DNA of 64,000 nt, taken from NCBI RefSeq assembly GCF_024362695.1, contig NC_065423.1, positions 5,697,001 to 5,761,000 on the forward strand, written 5' to 3'. Under the pieces are notes generated by a model, which had not been told where the DNA came from, did no database searches, and saw only the letters and a program-made list of their open reading frames with translations. Positions within the stretch are counted from its first letter, which is position 1, and each line of letters starts with the position of its first letter. The DNA is from Pectinophora gossypiella (taxonomy: Eukaryota > Arthropoda > Insecta > Lepidoptera > Gelechiidae). Of the stretch, positions 60,601 through 64,000 are shown piece by piece. The position numbers and the translations under genes are program-made.

Positions 60601-63600
60601 ATTTATCGTAATAGTGTTGGTATGTTTGCATGCTGTGTGGCTATATAATATGTGCATAGTTTTCAAGTGCGTTGGTACGTGGGTGGGTAATGCCGACCTT
60701 TTCCTTTTCTTTTTTCTCCTTGACTTCGGGCGAGACGCGCTCCTTGGGCGCGGGCGTGGACGCGGTCCACGCGGGTGTGGTGCTCGCTCGCCGCTCCAAC
60801 TTTAGTCACACCATAGTTTAGCTACTGCTCTCTACACTCATACTATTTATACTCATTGTATTGCTCCAATACAAGGGTTCTAACGATTGTGTAACTATCG
60901 TAAAATGCTTAATTAATTTGTAATGAAAACAAAGCGACATGATAAATGGAGAATTCTGCTGGAAAAACCAATGACAGTGATTTGGATGAATTTTGGTGTT
61001 AATCAAAAAGAACGGGAATTTATTATGTAACACCAAAACACACTGAAACGTGAAGTATAAAACGGATGAGCATCTTGTTAGTATCATGTTACATGTGTGA
61101 TAGATAAAATCTCAAACAGCACAAACAATGATTTTGGGAATTTAATTCACTGGTAAGCTTTCTTAAAAAATCTGAAGATGATGGAAATTGTATGGTAAAG
61201 GTAATTTTTATGTTACATGAGTGGTACGAGTGGGTACTCACATGTGGGTGGTGATGCGGCGTGTGGTGCGCGTGCCTCCAGTCGTGCCACCACACGCTGC
61301 CGCCCGGCGTCGCTGCGGGGGCGGGGTAGCTGTACCCGTACCTATGCACCGAAATAAACGTTTTTATTATAATTACATAACATAGCATCACGCCTGAATT
61401 GTATAGTATTAGCTATGTTTTAATTCCCATGTAATAAGGGGCAATCCTACTGCTATTAACCAGGCACAAATCCTGGAAATCTGGTGATATCAATTAAGTG
61501 GTTCAGAGCCTCGGGATTCGAACCTTTATTATTATTTATATGAACCGATTCTCCTTACTATCGTGAGTTTTCAATCTTAACCTGATAAATACATCATGAT
61601 CAATATACAACATCACCACACTGTAATGTGTCAGCCATATCTTATCATCAGACTCTGCAAAGAAGCTATTCCAATCTTACTTATTGTAGATATGTCTTGG
61701 ATAGGTATTACGTGGACGAAGAAATGGGTCGAACCTTTTATCGAATAAGGAATAATAAATAGCACAGTGATGAGCAATATCATGTACCCACTTTAGAACC
61801 CTGTCGCACTATCGTATTTGACATTTAATGAGGCTTATGGTTTAATTTGTCAGAAAAGCTAATGTGACATGGTTGCAAAGTGTATACATATTAGTACTCG
61901 TGACTGTACAATATAGAACGGCAACTCTCCGCTTCCCACCAGCGGCTTAGCTAGGTTTACCTCACCTCCCCTCGGTCTAACTTTAGTCTACAATCGTATG
62001 GGCGTCAGACGTCAGACACAGTACGCGTGTACGAAAACATCAGTGTGTAGTGTCTGTGTAAAACGAGGTGTTTTGTATGAATTGTGTGGGGTGTGACTGA
62101 GGTAAGTAGTACTCACCCCGGTTGGTAGTAGGGGTCGTAAGTGACGGGTTGCGCCGGCGTGTAGGGCACCTCGGGCGCGTGGCTGGGGGCCGCGAACGGC
62201 ACCTCGCTCGTCTCACTGGTGCTGCGCGCGTAACGCTCCCTGTACCTTTATAAGTGCAATAGAAATTGGTAATGATTCTAATATAGAAATATTAGAATGA
62301 TAAGAATCCGCGAAATCACTAAGTTAAGAGCAAAGAATGTGCACTTACATTTCTTTTTTGACATGACTTATTGTATAATAGATTTCCTACATGTGACATT
62401 AACTATTTGGCCAAAACAATCCGTCTACAGTTTAGTAGTCTAGTTTAGTTAGGCTAGTTTAATTTGTATGAAAAAGCAACCTGTGACGTCATAGAAGAGC
62501 GTGACAAAATGTGGCACTTATATAAGATAAATAGAAAAATGAGACGTTTTTTGACACCTTTAGATGTGTCTTTATTTAGAAATCAGAATTTCATAATTTA
62601 TCTTTGACCTAGGAAACTACCTAATTCTGAGTATAAGACTACATTATAAAACTGTGAAGAAAATTTGGATATTAATTATGTATGTATAGAATTATACCTG
62701 CGTCTACACTTCCTCTTGCATCGTCCGCTTGTAAAGTAAAATACACCCATTAAGCTACAATAATCATATAAGAAATACCAATAGTTATTTAGAGTATAGT
62801 TTTGTTTACTTGAGCAGCTGAAGTTTAAATGCGAATAAATGTATCGTGGCCCGATCCCGCTCAGAGCGACTGCGGTGCCGGTCATGGCGGCGGTACTCGC
62901 GCAACAAGTGTATCATATTACCTGTCCCGCTCACGGTCTTTGTCCCGCTCTTGCTCAGAGCGAATGCGGTTCTCGCGCATCAAGTGTACCATATTACCTG
63001 TCCCGCTCCCTGTCCCGGTCTCTGTCCCGCTCACGGTCTTTGTCCCGCTCCCGCTCAGAGCGACTGCGGTGGCGGTCGTGGCGGCGGTACTCGCGCTCCT
63101 CGTCCGACCATCGCGTGTTGCTGTCGCTGTGCTCTACGTCTTTGTAGCTTCGCGGGTATGCCTCCTGTAAGACCAGGCCTCGGACATTCCATACAACTGA
63201 TTCAAATCAAATCAAATATACTTTATTGCACAGAACTAAATTACAACAATCAGACATAACACATGAATAAAGTACAATTTGGGCGGCCTTATTGCTCTAG
63301 AGCAATACAACTTCAACTTGATTGATTCAGCTTGTGCTTTTACACGCGTGTATTGACGTATGTACTAGGGTCTACACAAAATTTATATTTACCCATTTAG
63401 TCTTGGTTAATGTCTAAGAGGGCAGAAATATGTACAAATTTGTCTATAGGCTTTATAATTTTCATATTTAACACCATACTACCTGTTCCTTTATTTTTTT
63501 GCAACTATTAATAACATAACACTGTCAAAATTACAACATAATATTACCAAAATATTTTTAATCTTACTTAATTTAACAAGTTCGAATTCACTGATACTTA

Positions 63601-63982
63601 AAAGACAATCTTAATTTACTTTATAAACAACAAACACACAAAAAGACATTTCTTAACAATGCATCCTACAGCTGTGAGAATAGCAAAACATATTTAATTA
63701 TGTAATATCTACCTATTATTTAAATCTTTACACTAATTTTTCTCAAGCCTTGGAGCCTATGTTAATGTCTCAAGTAATTATATAACTAGAACTTACCTTT
63801 TCAGTCAGCTTGGTTTCCTCTAATCTCTTGCTGAGGGTAGGGTCCACCTTCTGTGGCCTCACATCCTCCACCAGAGGTGGTTTTGCAATGGTGGGCAGGG
63901 GCTGCGGCTTCTTCTCCAGAGTTTTATCATCTAACAACTCTTGACATCTCTTGCCAAAGGCATCATGGAAGACTTCTAGCAC
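49270..63982 (-). CDS. Set1: Histone H3K4 methyltransferase SET1/SETD1 (COMPASS), 3' 26 exons
   Basis: Minus-strand exons, 5' to 3': 63982-63797, 63164-62998, 62245-62117, 61341-61242, 60799-60698, 59535-59396, 58937-58786, 58162-58029, 57274-57113, 56582-56444, 56175-56054, 55935-55735, 55366-55163, 54939-54824, 54574-54454, 54216-54135, 53983-53850, 53617-53502, 53076-52836, 52440-52281, 51913-51790, 51613-51325, 51136-50929, 50757-50651, 49937-49743, 49443-49270. The total is 4005 bases, all in phase. Order: RS/ED-rich region, Pro/Tyr/His-rich region, a helical block (SVIERVTAELKMILKKDFNKKMIESTAF) typical of SETD1, acidic Ser-rich exons, N-SET, SET and post-SET. The enzyme methylates H3K4 within COMPASS. 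The N-terminal RRM lies outside the window. The least certain exons are 60799-60698 (weak acceptor, GTCGGC donor) and the 62245 start (62239 is also possible). The gene is convergent with sticky. Confidence 0.92.
52127..52265 (-). pseudogene. Degenerate duplicate of the SET1 exon 52281-52440
   Basis: About 135 bases of the intron downstream (minus strand) of exon 52440-52281 repeat most of that exon at roughly 85-90% identity by eye. The segment covers QSQAS...SQVAL, PDDEEDTRRRPSNHL and the end. The copy has an in-frame stop after NHLYC, and the donor GGTAAG is altered. It is a tandem duplicate that has died, or that would trigger decay if included. Confidence 0.75.
52281..55366 (-). CDS. Set1: SET1: acidic, Ser-rich low-complexity exons with repeated R-V/I-Y-S module
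   Basis: Exons between the helical block and N-SET encode disordered, highly charged sequence. Three consecutive exons contain a similar module: RIYSESDDDSD (54574-54454), RVYSSSSDSEEE (54216-54135) and RVYSDSEEERE (53983-53850). The preceding exon has a Ser run before SRSSSETESEPE. Exon 53076-52836 is Lys/Glu-rich (EEGEITSEEE). Exon 52440-52281 has a QASQASQASQ repeat and has been duplicated into the next intron. Ser followed by acidic residues suits CK2-type phosphorylation, which is inference. Confidence 0.85.
53196..53298 (+). mobile_element. RTE 3' relic in a SET1 intron
   Basis: GGCAAGAGGGAAACTACTGTCC ... CACCGACAAGAGCGTGGCTCTTAAG matches the RTE end at 9665-9695. Confidence 0.6.
57404..57553 (+). 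repeat. MITE family C copy in a SET1 intron
   Basis: GGGATTAAAAAGGCCATATCGAGGCAATT ... GGTAAATTGCTTCGATTTGGCCTTTTTAACCCC. Confidence 0.7.
57703..58010 (+). repeat. Palindromic MITE family A, dimer with residual second unit
   Basis: Full unit about 57703-57945, linker, then only the first arm of the second unit (GGGTTGTAAGTTACATCG...). It ends about 20 bases before the donor of SET1 exon 58162-58029. Confidence 0.75.
59940..60050 (+). mobile_element. RTE 3' relic in a SET1 intron
   Basis: GGCAAGAGGGGCCACTGCCC ... GAATGCTACACCGACAAGAGCGTGGCTCTTAAATT, same family as 8940-9705. Confidence 0.6.
61763..61911 (-). repeat. MITE family B copy in a SET1 intron
   Basis: Inverted relative to the other copies: ACAGTGATGAGCAATATCATGTACCC ... 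TTAGTACTCGTGACTGTAC. Confidence 0.65.
62355..62640 (+). repeat. MITE family D copy in a SET1 intron
   Basis: GACATGACTTATTG...ACATTAACTATTTGGCC arm, AACCTGTGACGTCATAGAAG, AATCAGAATTTCATAATTTATC. It shares blocks in order with 34395-34620. Confidence 0.55.
62850..63100 (-). repeat. Tandem copies of the RS-type SET1 exon end including its donor
   Basis: The 3' part of exon 63164-62998 (RSRSERERDKDRERDR, ending GACAG then GTAATATG) is repeated twice just downstream on the minus strand: about 62997-62922 with its own GTAATATG donor, and a shorter copy about 62921-62855. Skipping the first donor reads straight into a TAA, so the functional donor is at 62997/62996 and the copies are intronic. It looks like unequal exchange or slippage in a GC-rich repeat. 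Confidence 0.75.
63214..63302 (-). mobile_element. LINE 3' tail fragment in a SET1 intron
   Basis: ATATACTTTATTGCACAG ... GGGCGGCCTTATTGCTC matches the tails at 4400-4530 and 19960-20092. Confidence 0.55.
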
Positions 63983-64000
63983 CTAGAAATAATACATTCA

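Noticed and set aside
62922..62997. Extension of SET1 exon to the second GTAATATG donor
   Set aside because: Reading past the first donor meets TAA at once in the SET1 frame, so the extended exon cannot code.

Overview
This is a nuclear genomic window from an insect, almost certainly a moth or butterfly. GC-rich coding exons sit in AT-rich introns and spacers with GT-AG splicing. The DNA is dense in lepidopteran-type transposon debris: tRNA-headed SINEs, RTE and other non-LTR LINE tails, and short palindromic MITEs. There is no prokaryotic gene organisation, CRISPR array or canonical tRNA gene. I assembled the genes by hand from splice sites and reading-frame phase.

Layout. (1) 1-9972 is repeat-rich with no exon that I can support; it is either spacer or a large 5' intron. 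(2) 9973-15534 (+) holds the last four exons of a CRAL-TRIO (Sec14-like) lipid-carrier gene; its 5' exon(s) are not visible. (3) 17934-46970 (+) is a complete citron Rho-interacting kinase orthologue (Drosophila sticky), 31 exons and about 1857 aa: AGC kinase, long coiled coil, degenerate PH, CNH. (4) Nested antisense in a large sticky intron, 27737-29113 (-), is an intact two-exon integrase-derived gene of the KRBA2-like type. (5) 49270-63982 (-) is the 3' part (26 exons, 1334 aa) of the histone H3K4 methyltransferase SET1/SETD1, convergent with sticky; its 5' exons lie beyond the right edge.

The genes do not form a pathway: citron kinase acts in cytokinesis, SET1 in COMPASS at promoters, and the CRAL-TRIO protein in binding hydrophobic ligands. 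The points most worth a second look are: a 93-codon candidate alternative first exon inside sticky (40229-40507) that splices in phase to the coiled coil and would give a kinase-less citron; the domesticated-looking integrase gene, whose second catalytic Asp is replaced; a dead duplicate of a SET1 exon in the adjacent intron; tandem copies of a SET1 RS-type exon end with its splice donor; reiterated R-(V/I)-Y-S-acidic modules in three consecutive SET1 exons; a SINE that appears to join a tRNA-like head to a 5S rRNA-like segment; and a dimeric palindromic MITE with the same architecture at three loci.
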